From Pleodorina starrii (lineage: Eukaryota; Chlorophyta; Chlorophyceae; Chlamydomonadales; Volvocaceae): a stretch of DNA of 64,000 bases. The notes below the pieces were generated by a model. It was not told the origin of the DNA. It worked only from the letters and a program-made list of their open reading frames with translations, and searched no databases. The stretch spans positions 248,001 through 312,000 of the forward strand of contig BRXU01000003.1 in assembly GCA_030267565.1 (NCBI GenBank), written 5' to 3'. The position numbers and the translations under genes are program-made. How positions within the stretch are numbered: position 1 is the stretch's first letter; each line of letters opens with the position of its first letter. Of the stretch, positions 42,201 through 52,780 are shown in pieces.

Positions 42201-45200
42201 GGAAAGGAAAGGAAACACACACACACACACACACACGCGCGCGCACACACACACACGCGTCGACGAAGACGACGACTCACCCTCGACGGTTTGCGCGCCA
42301 CCACCGCCACCGCCGCCGGCAGCGGCCGCCATCGTCCCCAGCGTCCCCGCCCCCGCCGCCGCCGCGGTGTGTTTCCGTACGCCTCCCAGCATGGCCAGTA
42401 CGATGCCGCACTTGACGAGCTCATTGCCGTATATGGAGGGGCACAGCGCGTGGACGAGCTGTCGTAGCTGGTCGCCGCCGTACGTCTGTATCCGGCGCAC
42501 AGCAGGGCGGAGGCGGGGGGTATATCCCGGGGGGTAAGGTACCTTACGGACCGATATGTCTGGAAAGCATCGTTGGGTCCTCCAAGGGTCCTCGCCTCCG
42601 TTCTCCCGCCGCTGTGCCCTCATCATCTTCTTCTGCATCACCCACCGCACCCACCACTACCCGCGCAGAACCAGACCACCACCTCCACCCCCACCCCCCA
42701 CCTCCACGGCCCCACCCTCCAACCCCAACCCCCACCCCCACCTCACAGAACTTGACCACAAAGGCCAGGTCCTTGGCGATAAAGCTGGGCAGTGCAGCCG
42801 GACCCCCCAGACCCACACCCTGACCCATGGGTCCGCCGCCCAGACCCACACCGCCCGAGTCGCCCAGTGCGGGGGCCTGCGAGCGAGCGGGGCGGAGGGG
42901 GGGTCGGATTCGGGCAGACCAGCCCTCGGCCCCCCGGGGGGAGGAGGAGGGGGGCTTGGAGAGGTTTGAGGCCATGGGGTCAGCGGAGATGGCTTGGGGG
43001 GTGGGGGTCGCCACCCCACCCCACCCCACCCATAGTCCACCGTCGCTTCGGTTACTTGCTACTCCTGCGATCCATCTCTCCCAGACCCCACCTATGTCTG
43101 TCTCTCACACACACCCCATCTCTCTTTCACACCCCATCTCTCTCACCCGCCCCATCTCTCTTACCTGCAGCCCTGATCCCTGCAGCTGCTGGCGGGGGCA
43201 GCTCAGCGACACAGCGTCCAGATACATCAGAAACAAGCCGCTGCCACCACCGCCACCGCCACCTCCGCCACCGCCACGCCCGCCGCCGCCGCCGCCGCGC
43301 CCGCCATAGGGCCCGCCGCCGCCGCCGCCGCCACCCGCGGCTGCGCCGGTGGAGGCGAACTTGCCTTGAAAATGGGACGCGGCGCGGGGCGGGGATGGGG
43401 GTCGGAAGGGAGGAGATGGGGGTCGGAGTGGGGCGGGGGGTTGTAGACGAGGGAGTCAGCACGGTTGGCGGGCGACTGATTCAGCGGCTGGGCGCTTGGG
43501 CCATGTGTTGCCTCGCTTGCGTCCGGCATGGCCCGCAGCGGACCGAGGCGGTATCGGGGTTCCGAGCTGGAAAAGAGGGGGGGGAGGTGAGGGGGTCAAT
43601 CAGGGGCGGGAAGGGCCCCGGGGGGGTGGGTGGGTGGGCGAAGCACCGTTTCAACCTTGGGCGGTGCCTTCTGACACCGCGGTGCTGAGCTGCAGAGGCC
43701 GGACTGCCCCTCACCCCACCCCGAGACCCGGCCCTCGAGACCCGGCCCCCTAGCCGCCTAGCCCCCGAGATGGTCCTAACGCTTGAACCCCCCACATCCA
43801 CATCCACATCCACATCCGCCCTGTCACATATCAGCTCCCCATATCTGTACAGCCCCCCCCACTCCCTCCCAGTCCACATCCCCTCCCGCCCGCCCAACCC
43901 TGTCATCCAACCCTCCCCTCCCACCCGCCCCTCCCTCCCCAGACCCACCCAGCCACTCACCCAGGTCGTCCCCCGTGGCCATGACCTTGACCACCCCCAC
44001 CACCGTCACCACATCCCCCACCACCGCACAGTGCGTCAGGTCCCCCGACAACTCCACCTCCACGGAGCGAGGCACCTGACCCTCCGCGGCCTTGTCGGCG
44101 CCCAGGAGCTCCTGAACCACAAGGCAGACACACACATGTGCACACGTGTGGGCAGACACAAGGCAGGCAGACATGGGAAGTAGACAGACATGAAAGGTAG
44201 ACAGATGTGGGAAACATACTGGTATGAACGAACAACGACCCATGCGAGGGTGCGCGTAATGTTGCAGGCTGGGGAGGGCTGGGGAGGGCCATTGCCATTG
44301 GCATTGCCATTGGCATTGTGGGGGCCGTTGTGAGAGGATGTCCCTGGATGTGTTGAGCCGAGAAGAAGGGGCGGGGTGGGGCGGGGCGGGGCGAGGCGGG
44401 GCCAACATTCGCGCCCGGCAAAAACCCAGACGAGCAACCCAGCCGTACTGGCCCTGCCGTACCTGCAGCCGTATCTTCTGCCAGTCCACGCAGCGGGCGG
44501 AGGAGCGGTTGGGAGTGAAGGTGCGGCTGCGGCAGCCGTCACCTGCGCCACCGCCCGGGAGGTGTGTGGCCCCGGGACCGGCCGGGACGGGACCGCACCG
44601 GGCAGAGAGGAGCGGGGTATGTATGGGGATTTCATAGGTAAGCCACCCAGCCACCCAGCCACCCCTTCGCTGCGATATCTTCTTGGTTAAACCCCCGCCC
44701 CCCGCCCGCCCGTTTACGGGCTCCGGCCTATACGTGGATAACCCCAATCCGACCCGCCCACCTGCGCACTTGGTTGGCAGTGCGTACACTCCGTCGGTTA
44801 GGTCCAGTCCGGTGGTGGTTCCGCACTTGGCGCACACAAAGTCCAGGTGCAGCACCAGCGGCCGAACAGGAGTCATGCGGACCACAGTGCCGCGGAGCGT
44901 CACGAGCTTGCCTGCGTGTGAGGGTGGGTCAGTGGGTGGGTGGGTGAGGGTGGGTGGGTGAGGGTGGGTGGGTGGGTGGGTGGGTTCGGGTGGGTGGGTG
45001 AGGGGGCGAGGGCAGGTGTAACCCAGCGCGATACCTGGCAAGCAAGCCGCCCTACCGGCCCACCGGGTACAGGCAAGCCTGCTGGTAAGCATTGCTGAGT
45101 CGGTTCGCCAACGTCGTATCCGTTCCTTGGCGGCGGCTCGTATTCTTTTCCCCGCACCGACCCGTGGGTCTGGCGCCATTACAACAATGGTCCCGGCTCG

Positions 45201-46461
45201 TCCACTATGTACGGTACCCGCATGGCCCAGGCTCGTATGGGTAGTTGCAATCAGGTATGGGATTACGCACTCCCCAACCATACAACGTGCACACACATAT
45301 ATACATACGGTGCATGTAATGTAATCCAGACGCCGACACGCCGACCCACATTCCGGCCGACCCACATTTTCGACCGACCCACATTCCGGCTGACCCACAT
45401 TTTCGACCGACCCACATTCCGGCTGACCCACATTTTCGACCGACCCACATTAACGACCGACCCACATTTTCGACCGACCCACATTTTCGACCGACCCACA
45501 TTTTCGACCGACCCACATTTTCGACCGACCCACATTTTCGACCGACCCCCATTCCGACCCACCCGAAACCGACCCCCGGGTCTTGCTCACCAATGGAGCT
45601 GGACTTGAGCTGCCGGATGTGGGTCACCGAGGCAGGGTGGTTGACCAGCCGTACGACGATGCGCCCCGGCGGCGGCGGCTCCCCCGCGCTGACACCGCCG
45701 CCGGCCCCTCCTCCCCCCGGGTTCCCGGCTGCGAAGGCATTGCTCGACCCGTGACCCAGCAGGCGCCCCTTCCGGTGCACGAAAGCGGCCTGGAGGGGGG
45801 AGGGGAGGGCGGGGAGTACACGGGAGGGCAACAAAGATGAGGGAGGGAGGCGACGGCACGGGTGTCCAGGAGCGTGTCTCGGGCTGTGGTTGTGGTTGTT
45901 GTTATTTCTTCTTGGCGCAGTTTTGTGACAGAACGGGGACGGCTGGTGTGGCGCGGTGGGAATCAGCCTTGGGCGCCCGCACGGGTGAGGGAGGGCCGCA
46001 GCGATGGATTTGGTCGTACATCTTTTCGTACACGCGCCCAGGCTCCCAAGCCCAGGCTCCCCGCTTTCCACACCCCACCCACCCCACTCCACACTCCCCT
46101 TCCCAAACCCCACCCCGCCCACCTCGTGCGCTGCAACCGCGATGCAGCCCAGTGCCTCAATCGGGGAGCCCTCCAGTGCAGCAGGCAGGTCCTCCAGACC
46201 CAACTGCGCCTCCAGGGCCGTGTAGTCCACCTCTAAGGCGTATCCGCCGCCCCCGCCCACCGGCCGCAGCCCCTCCACAAAAGAGTGACCGCCTCCGGAA
46301 ACGAAGAAGGTAAGCAGGTCGTTTATGAGGAGTGCGCGGCGGTCAGTGGGAGAGTAGTCCTTGGGTGGAAAGTAATGTGACCAGGCCGCAGGGCAGGCGG
46401 TGGCGTTGTTGTTATTGTTGTTGGCGGGGTTGGCGCCCCTGGCACCGGCAGCTGCGGCCAT
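35467..46461 (-). CDS. MCM8: MCM8 DNA helicase
   Basis: Seventeen exons right to left: 46461-46123, 45789-45591, 44911-44762, 44542-44463, 44111-43961, 43364-43165, 42876-42742, 42485-42281, 41830-41691, 41412-41224, 40723-40694, 40013-39782, 39471-39116, 38805-38749, 36671-36504, 36081-35901, 35561-35467; phases agree, 968 residues, TAG. Zinc-binding cysteines at about 206, 209, 228 and 233; Walker [10 protein letters not shown] (about 522-530); Walker B VDEFDKM (about 585); arginine finger LSRFD (R655); C-terminal winged helix ending [14 protein letters not shown]. The AAA+ core and the tail match MCM8 rather than MCM2-7. MCM8 acts with MCM9 in homologous-recombination repair and meiosis. 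Glycine runs interrupt the protein near exons 6, 8, 9 and 13. Exon 15 could instead end at 36489, adding five residues. Confidence 0.95.
36205..36230 (-). repeat. Interspersed repeat block A, reverse copy (MCM8 intron 15)
   Basis: GGTAAAAAGAAAATACCGCA followed by GCGG, the reverse complement of the CCGCTGCGGTATTTTC core. A GGGACGGAGAC word lies about 20 nt upstream, as at 57894. Confidence 0.8.
36757..38452. repeat. 31-nt tandem array, roughly 55 copies (MCM8 intron 14)
   Basis: The unit is AGGAGGAAGGGAGAGGGAGT plus GGGAATGGGAG, a near-perfect purine tract apart from two T per unit. Copies differ mainly by GGAGGAAG/GGAAGAAG variants; one near 37330 is shortened. The array fills most of the intron between exons 14 and 15, and MCM8 RNA carries its pyrimidine-rich strand. 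The period is not a multiple of three, yet most frames stay open because the unit lacks stop words. Confidence 0.97.
38924..38986. repeat. 10-nt tandem array CGACTCGTCC (MCM8 intron 13)
   Basis: About six head-to-tail copies of CGACTCGTCC, followed by a single CATTCGTAACC. Confidence 0.9.
39055..39087 (+). repeat. Interspersed repeat block A, diverged copy (MCM8 intron 13)
   Basis: CCCTCCGCTGCAGTATCGTT followed by TTTCTTACC, matching block A with an extra CA/CG pair. It sits about 30 nt inside the exon 13 donor. Confidence 0.55.
39693..39724 (+). repeat. Interspersed repeat block A, forward copy (MCM8 intron 12)
   Basis: CCGTCTCCGCTGCGGTATTT followed by CCTTTTTACCCC, a close match to the reverse copies at 36205 and 54087. 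Confidence 0.85.
40008..40015 (-). other. Acceptor immediately followed by a donor consensus (AG|GTAAGT) at MCM8 exon 12
   Basis: On the minus strand the exon 12 acceptor reads CCTCAG and the exon begins GTAAGTGTGGCC. The first six exon bases form a perfect 5' splice site. The frame requires this acceptor (EQQE joined to VSVAKAG, as in other MCM8 proteins), so the exon is real and the overlap is a genuine sequence feature. Confidence 0.8.
40211..40411. repeat. CAGGG pentanucleotide satellite, about 40 copies (MCM8 intron 11)
   Basis: Uninterrupted AGGGC units with one change near 40397. It is the same pentamer as the CCCTG block at 13350-13575 but in the opposite orientation to transcription, so MCM8 RNA carries the C-rich strand. 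Confidence 0.97.
40694..40723 (-). other. MCM8: 30-nt microexon of MCM8 (exon 11)
   Basis: The minus strand reads CTCAG|GCT...GAG|GTGGGG and encodes [10 protein letters not shown], the conserved segment right after the Walker B region (ALLEAMEQQ in relatives). It is flanked by a long pyrimidine-rich tract on one side and the CAGGG satellite intron on the other. Confidence 0.9.
41493..41522 (-). repeat. Interspersed repeat block A, diverged reverse copy (MCM8 intron 9)
   Basis: TAAGGTAAGAAAAAAGGGAA is followed by TACCGCGGC, resembling the A block with its CTGCGG core shortened. Confidence 0.5.
44664..44745 (+). repeat. Interspersed repeat, composite A+B copy (MCM8 intron 3)
   Basis: Block A (CTTCGCTGCGATATCTTCTT) is followed after about 20 nt by block B (CGTTTACGGGCTCCGGCCTA, TACGTGGATAACCCC). 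The order and spacing resemble the copy at 2107-2216. Confidence 0.85.
45340..45555. repeat. 17-nt tandem array (MCM8 intron 2)
   Basis: About a dozen units of GACCCACATTTTCGACC, some with CCGGCT in place of TTTCGAC. It lies just downstream of the exon 2 donor on the minus strand. Confidence 0.93.
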
Positions 46462-46787
46462 ATCGCGGGCTGTGGCGAGGAGGGCGGGAGGGCGCTGCGT
46501 GGGCGGTGCTGCCCGGACTTGGCTTTCAGTCCGTTGGTGCGGGGAAGATGGCGCGAGTGTCTAGGGTTGCTTTCAATGCGACGTGTTTTGCAGTAGCGCG
46601 ATCATACGACTGGGATGCAAGTTAGCATGGTGTGATGGGCATCAGAAATAGTTCAAGCTTTGTCGCTGACAAGGAAGAGTAAAAATGTTTCGCGCCATTC
46701 GATGCCGTACAGTCGAGGACTTCAACAAGAACAACTCTCCGTGCAAACTTGTTCTAGCAATGCTCATTTTTGTCAAAGCATGTTGCC
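46462..46787. promoter_or_regulatory. Shared divergent promoter region (MCM8 / F-box-LRR gene)
   Basis: The 326 bp between two outward-facing ATGs contain both 5' ends. The MCM8 side is GC-rich; the half next to the F-box gene is AT-richer. No canonical TATA box is obvious. Confidence 0.5.
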
Positions 46788-49700
46788 ATGGCGCATCCTG
46801 TGACTCCACCACCAGGCAACTGGCTTGCGGAGTCAGCACCACCCGACACATGCACCGAGCCCGAGGGCTGGGCCGGACTACCGGCTGACCTTTTATATCG
46901 TGTGTCGGCATTGCTGGACAGCCAGTATGACCTTCCTTGCCTCCTGGCAACTTGCCGGTCATGGCACTGCACACTCAAGTCCGCGCTCGTCGCCCTGCGC
47001 ATCCACTGCCTTGGCGCACCTGCCCTTGGCACAAATTTTTCATCGGTGCGAAGCCTGGATGCACCGCTGCGGCGCCGAACTTTTTTTGGGCTGACCTACC
47101 TCGCCCCCATCGGCAACGCCGAGATGCTCAGCGCCCGTTTTCCAAGCCTGGTGCACCTCAACCTGTCGGGCCAGGACTTCGGACCGCACGGTCTCTCGGT
47201 ACTCCGACCGTTGGCCGGCCGGCTTCAGCATCTGGACTGCTCAGGATGCGAATTCAACCGCGCCGACATCGCCGCGCTGGCCCACCTTTACCAGCTGACT
47301 TCCCTGGCGCTCAACGCAGTCCGCGCTGCGCCCGTGGATCAGGAGACTCACCCGGAGGATCTGCTGGCAAAGGACTTTGTGTTCGACGTGGTGCCGCGCC
47401 TGTCGCAGCTGCGGCACCTGGGGCTGCGCCAGGGCGCCGAGCTGTTTCGCAAACCGGCTGACCTCGCCAAGCACTACGACACCGTGCAGCAGGTGCAGCA
47501 GCAGGCGATGCAGGCCGGCGAGTTTGCGCTGCAGGCGGCGGACCTGCAGCGGCTGGCGGACGCGCTGTCCAAGTCGCGGCGGCGGTTCCTGGGGCTGCCG
47601 ATGCGGAAGCTGGTCGACTGCCTGACGGTCCTTCGCGACCTGAGGTCAGCATGGCAGCAACAAGAGAATGAGCTCTGCCATTGAATGCCCGCCCGCCCGC
47701 CCGCCCGATGATTGATTGAATGAATTTATTTGTTTTACGGTGGACGGAACCCAAAGGAACGTAACCACTGCCCCCTCCCCCCGCCCACCGCCGCTCCGTC
47801 ATCGCCTCCGTCCCGTCGCTGCGACATCAGCATCTCCTTTACTTCACCCGCCGCCCCGTCCCCCGCCCCCTTTTTTCCCCCGCAGCTCCCTCGACCTGAG
47901 TCAGCAGTACCTGGACACCACCGACCTGACCGCCCTGGCCTCCCTCACCCGCCTCACCGCCCTCGCCATGACCTGGCCCTTCCTGCCCGCCCCGCTGCCC
48001 ATGCGGTCCGGCCCCTGGCCGCCTAAGCCCGACTCGGCGGTCGTCTGGGCGTCGCTGTTCGGCGGACCCTTGGGTCAGTCCCTGCGCGTCCTGGACGTCG
48101 ACCTGGACAACCGGGACGAGTACGACCGCCTCAGTCTGGCGACTCTGCGCAACCTGCGAGTGCTCCGCCTGCGCAACTGCAACACCGCCCACCTGCTCAT
48201 CAGCCTCATGCGGCCAACGACGGGGCCGGCGGCGGCGGCGGCCCTGCCGCAGCCGGGACCGGCGGGATCGCATGGCGGCGGCGGCGGGAGAGGGGCCGGC
48301 GCGGGCGGCGGTGGTGGTGGTGGTGGTAGAGGTGGAGGTGGAGGTGGCGATGCCGTCGGGCTGGTTCGGTTGGAGCTTCTGAAGGCGGGAAAACGGATCA
48401 CGCCGGCGCTGGTGGCGCAGGTAGGTTGGAGGCGTCGTTGGGGGTTGGGCCAGCGGTTGGGTGGTTGAGATTGGGGGTGGGAGCCGGGGGTTTGCGCATT
48501 CATCGAGTTCTTTCTTCTCCACGACTCGTCCCGGTGCCCCCATGCCATGCCAGCGCGTGTGCATGGTGCCCTTGCTTTACAAGCTGTTGGCTGTCCCGTA
48601 ACAAGACATAGTGCTTTGCCTTGTCATGTCCGTTCTCTCCCCCTTCCCCTGCCTCTTGTGTCTGTGGCTATGTGTCTGTGTCCCTGATTCGCTCCTCCTG
48701 TGCCCTGCCCTGCCCTGTCTCCGCCCCGCCCCCCAGGTGTGCAGCCGCCTGCCGGAGCTGCGCACTCTGAATGTCAGCGACTCGTTCAAGTAAGTCGGAG
48801 GGAAAAGAGGAAGGAGCTGGGGGAAGGAAGGGGGGCAGGGGCAGGGAGGGAGGGGCAGGGAGGGAGGGGCAGGCAGGGTGGGGCAGGCAGGGTGGGGCAG
48901 GCAGGGTGGGGCAGGCAGGGTGGGGCAGGCAGGGTCTGTGAGGGAGCGTCTGAAGGGATGGGGTATACAGGAGAGGAGAGAGGGAGCGCACGCATTGGAG
49001 GGCACGGGAGGGAAGTACGACGAGCGAAGCGGCCCTCCGGCACGCGGCACCATCCGATCGAATCCAATCCCATCCCATCGCGAACCCTTTGTAACAGGCA
49101 CTCGCACACTCACGCCTCCCCCCGTTCTATGAAGGAGCATATCACTCCGTAACCCCCCCCTGTTCCCCGTCTCCCGTCTCCCGGCTCACGATCTGGGCAG
49201 GTTGCCCGCACGCTTCCAGCTCCACGGCGATCTGCTCATCCGCGATCTCGCCGTACTCTGCCCGTGGCTCGTCCAACTCGGCCTGAGGGGCGTAGCACTC
49301 CACGGCGTGGGCTTTCCGGACGGCCGAGACCTCGCGCTGCTGCCCTTCAGCGGCCCCGAAACCACCGAACCCAGAAACCGCACCGCCACCGCCACCGCCG
49401 CCGCCCCCACGGGCTCCGCCGTCGGCGCCTCTCGCTCCGGCTCCGCCGCCGCCCGCGCCGCTGCCGCCGCCGGCGCCGGCGCGGGCGCCTCCTCGTCGTC
49501 TTCAATGTCGTCGTCGTCGCCGTCACCGGAGCTGGTGCAGCTGCCGTTTCCCCGGCTGAGGTCGCTGGTGGTCCAGGGAGGACCGGTGGTGGCCCAGGGA
49601 GCGGTCGTGATCCAGGGAGGCCCCGTGTTCCTGAAGAGCAGGTTTCGGAGCTTGGCCAATCTGAGGGCGCTGAGGCATCTGCGTATTGAGGGTGCGCCTT

Positions 49701-52613
49701 TGCGCGTCTGGCGATGTGTGGCCTGGCGATGATGTGATGGGATGTCGTGTGGTTTTAGGGTTGTTTAAGGGTTTTAGGGTGGCCGGCCTTGCGATGTGCG
49801 GTGTGCTGCGGACTGTTGTGGGATGGGGCGTGGGCCGGCAAGCAGGCCCGAGGTGCACCGCCACCCCTGCATTCGGTCGGTCGGTCAGTCGGTGGTCGGT
49901 GGTCGGTGGTCAGCTCTTCCACTCTGCGGTTACAACACCTCTACCGCACCGTTTCCTCTCCTCTTCGCCTCCCCCGTCTCCCACCTCTTCCGTCTCCCGC
50001 TGTCCCCATCTGTCCCCTTCAGGCATGACCGAGAGGGACTTTCTGGCGACCTGCAAGATGGGCTGCTACGAGCACCTCTCCCGCCTCACCGCCCTCACCG
50101 CACTGCACATAATGGCGCCGCCGCCCCCGGGCCCCCCCGAGCCTCTGCCGTGGCAGCAACACCAGGCGCCCGCCGCCGGCCGCAGCTGCAGGACCGGCCC
50201 CCGGTGCAGCGGCGGCTGGTGGAGGCGGCGGAGGCGTCGCGGCCGGCCGCGCCGCTTCCTCGCCGCCGCGGCCGGAGCCGCACCTCAACTTCATAACGCA
50301 GCTCACGACACTGCGGGTGAGGGAGTGTGCGGGTGGGGGTTGGGGCCTGGACGAATGCGCGCCGATACGCGCAAGGGGTAGAAGAGGGAGGGTTACCGTG
50401 TTTCTCTTATAACGAGCGGGCGGGCAGATGGGCGGGCGGGCGAATTTGGAGCCCTTTCCAGGACCTCCTCGCCCTGACCCCTGTCGTGTCCTTCCGACCC
50501 TGCTGGGTCCTTCCCTCATCTTCCCCCCCCCCTGCCCCTTGCCCCCCGCCCCCCGCCTCCTGCCCCCTGCCCCATGAAGGTGCTTACCCTGGAGTCCATG
50601 GCCACCCGCGGCCGGGTGTTCTCCTACCTGTCTCAGCTGCCCCACCTGAGGGCGCTGTCGCTGGGGGGCTGCATCGACTGGTCGGAGGACGGGCTGGGCT
50701 GCCTGCGGGTGGGAAGGGGGCTGGGGCTGGGGGTTTGGGGGCACGTGTCGGGATGTGTGGAGGGAGGGCGGCGCTCTCCGTCGCTGCGCGGCTGCGGCCT
50801 ATACGTGGATAACCCCACTCTCCCCATGCGTTGCGGCCCTTTCCCCCTCCCCTCCTCCCCATCCAAAGCCGCCCTGTCCGGACGGGTGTGCCGTTGCGCC
50901 TCAGCGCCGCGGGCTTGCGGGTTCCCGCAGACCGCCCACAACCTCGCTCACACACTCGTTCCTGCCCCCTCCTCACTCCCTGACCCCCCTCTTCCTCTGT
51001 TCGGACTGTCAAACCACTTCGCCCTGCCTATTTGCATGGCTGGCTGGCTGGTTGGTTGGCTGACTGTCCCTGCCGCCTGCTCGTGCAATCGTGGGTACCG
51101 TGCCCGCAGCTGTCGTACATGCCGCAGCTCCGGAGCCTCCGCATGCTGGGCTGTGTCTGGCAGGGAGGGGACGCCTGGTGAGCAAGGTGCTGTTGGGGGT
51201 GCTCGGGGGACGTAAGGGAGCCCATCACCACCCTCGGCTGCAGGGGACCTGGTTGGAGTCTCAACCGCGTCGCAGCGTAGGAGGAGAGGAATGAGTCGTC
51301 AAGAGGATGTGGGCGGCGTTGGGATTTGGGTGATCGAATGGTCGGTCGGTCGGTCGGGTCATGTCGCGTGCACTACTTGTCGTCCCTTGTTGCCTCCTGT
51401 CCCTCTGGTCTACGCGCGGGTCTCGTCGCCATCGCCCGTCTTGCACTTTTTTCTGTCACTGCTTTCTCGCCGAACTGCTTTCTTCTTCCTGAGCCTCGTG
51501 CGTCAGCCAGTCCGCTTGCCCATTCGGACAGTTTACCGTAGCTGTTACCCCTCCAGGGCTTCTCGGGGGCCTCCAGGGCCTTCCGGCCCCCGCGTACCGC
51601 CACGATCCATCTCCCAGCGCTACCAGCCCTTTGGCCGTCGCCACCGCTGACTGGCCCCGACTGGTGCGGACTGACCCCTGCGTCGGCGCCGTTCCACAGG
51701 CGCCTGGTGTCCTGCCTGCCCGGCACCACCCCCTCCCTGGAGGAGCTTGAGCTGGGGGCCTGCCCTGGAGTCACGGTGCACCGCCTGGCGTCGCTGCTGG
51801 GGCCGCCGCCGTCGACGTCCGCCTTCGCGGCGGCGGCCGGTGCCGGTGGCGCTGCAGCAGGCTCCAGGGGCAGATTCATGGGTCAGTCGTCGGGCTTGCC
51901 GCGGCTGCGGTACATGAGGCTGTACGGCGCACCCATCGATCCGGAGGCGGTGCAGCAGCAGCAGGTGCGGGCCGGGTGGGCGGTCTGGCGGGGCGGGTGA
52001 ATTGGGTGGGGTCGGGAGGCTGGCGGGGGTGATGGATTGGTTGTTGTCGGGAGGCTGGCGAGGCTGATAAATCGGGCAACGCCCCAGCGTGATTTCGGCC
52101 TCGGCCATTCGTTTATTTATCACCCGTTCTTGGCATCCGTTGATCCGCGGCTTGCCCCTGCTGTGTTTGGCACCTGTCTTGAGCGCACCGTATGGCCTTG
52201 CTGCTGGCCCCCGGGGCATCCTGTTGTCGCCGCCGCCACCCGCTGTGGTTGCTGCATGCAACCAGTACGGTAGCAACATCGCATGCCGCTCAAAAGGGAC
52301 GCCCCGCCGCACTCACGCTCCGCCACTCTCACGCTCCGCCACACAGGCTGGACTCGCGGCGGGCAGCCTGCGCATGCTCGACCTGGTGACCCCCGCCGCC
52401 ACGCCCGGCGGAGGCAGCTTCTGCCTGGTGCGCTGCGGGGCGGGGTTCCAGGTGGTTACGCCGGAGGTGGAGGCGGGAGCCGGCGGCGGCGCCCCGTGGC
52501 CGCAGGACAGCGGAGGGGACGGTGGCGGAGGGGACGAGGAGGCGGCGGAGGATCGGGACTGGGATTTGCGCGGGCTGCCGGTCTGGCCGGACAACGGCGA
52601 TGCGCTTTTTTGA
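46788..52613 (+). CDS. F-box / leucine-rich-repeat protein with an apparent frameshift
   Basis: Exons: 46788-47644, 47886-48420, 48737-48789, 49201-49691, 50023-50316, 50580-50708, 51110-51177, 51700-51964, 52347-52613 (TGA); about 985 residues once the shift is allowed for. The start GCCATGGCG is a strong context; the frame stays open a little upstream but without another ATG. Residues about 28-65 look like an F-box (GLPADLLYRVSALL, LATCRSWH). Leucine-rich repeats follow (FPSLVHLNLSGQDF, RLQHLDCSGCEF, LPELRTLNVSDSF, LPHLRALSLGGC, TPSLEELELGACPG). F-box/LRR proteins usually supply substrates to SCF ubiquitin ligases. In exon 5 the LRR frame up to LTALTALHIM and the frame giving EPHLNFITQLTTLR differ by one base; a C7 run at 50132-50138 is the likely site. 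Ala/Gly/Ser loops interrupt the repeats. Confidence 0.85.
48868..48932. repeat. 14-nt tandem array (F-box-LRR gene intron 3)
   Basis: About four to five copies of GCAGGCAGGGTGGG within a G-rich tract. Confidence 0.85.
49129..49157 (+). repeat. Interspersed repeat block C (F-box-LRR gene intron 3)
   Basis: ATGAAGGAGCATATCACTCC followed by GTAACCCC, matching 2898-2926. As there, it lies a short distance upstream of an acceptor (49200). Confidence 0.6.
50790..50817 (+). repeat. Interspersed repeat block B, partial copy (F-box-LRR gene intron 6)
   Basis: GGCTGCGGCCTATACGTGGA followed by TAACCCC. Only the terminal half of B is present, preceded by a CTCCGTCGCTGCG stretch that resembles block A. 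Confidence 0.8.
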
Positions 52614-52619
52614 GGTCTT

Positions 52620-52780
52620 TTTTGAGCATGCATGCAAGGTTGCAAGCGAGCAGTCGAGCATGCAAGCCAGCATGCAAGCGAGCCAGCATGCAAGCGAGCC
52701 AGCATGCAAGCGAGCGAGCCAGGCAGCATGCAAGCGAGCCAGCATGCAAGCGAGCGAGCCAGGCAGCATGCAAGCGAGCA
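52620..52780. repeat. AGCATGCAAGCGAGC minisatellite in the 3'UTR of the F-box-LRR gene
   Basis: Irregular repeats of AGCATGCAAGCGAGC, with CAGTCG and CAGGC spacers, begin only a few bases after the TGA at 52611-52613. GCATGC is self-complementary, so transcripts could fold back. Confidence 0.88.

Noticed and set aside
46770..46787. Upstream extension of the F-box gene start.
   Set aside because: The frame is open but lacks an ATG; the GCCATGGCG at 46788 is the natural start.
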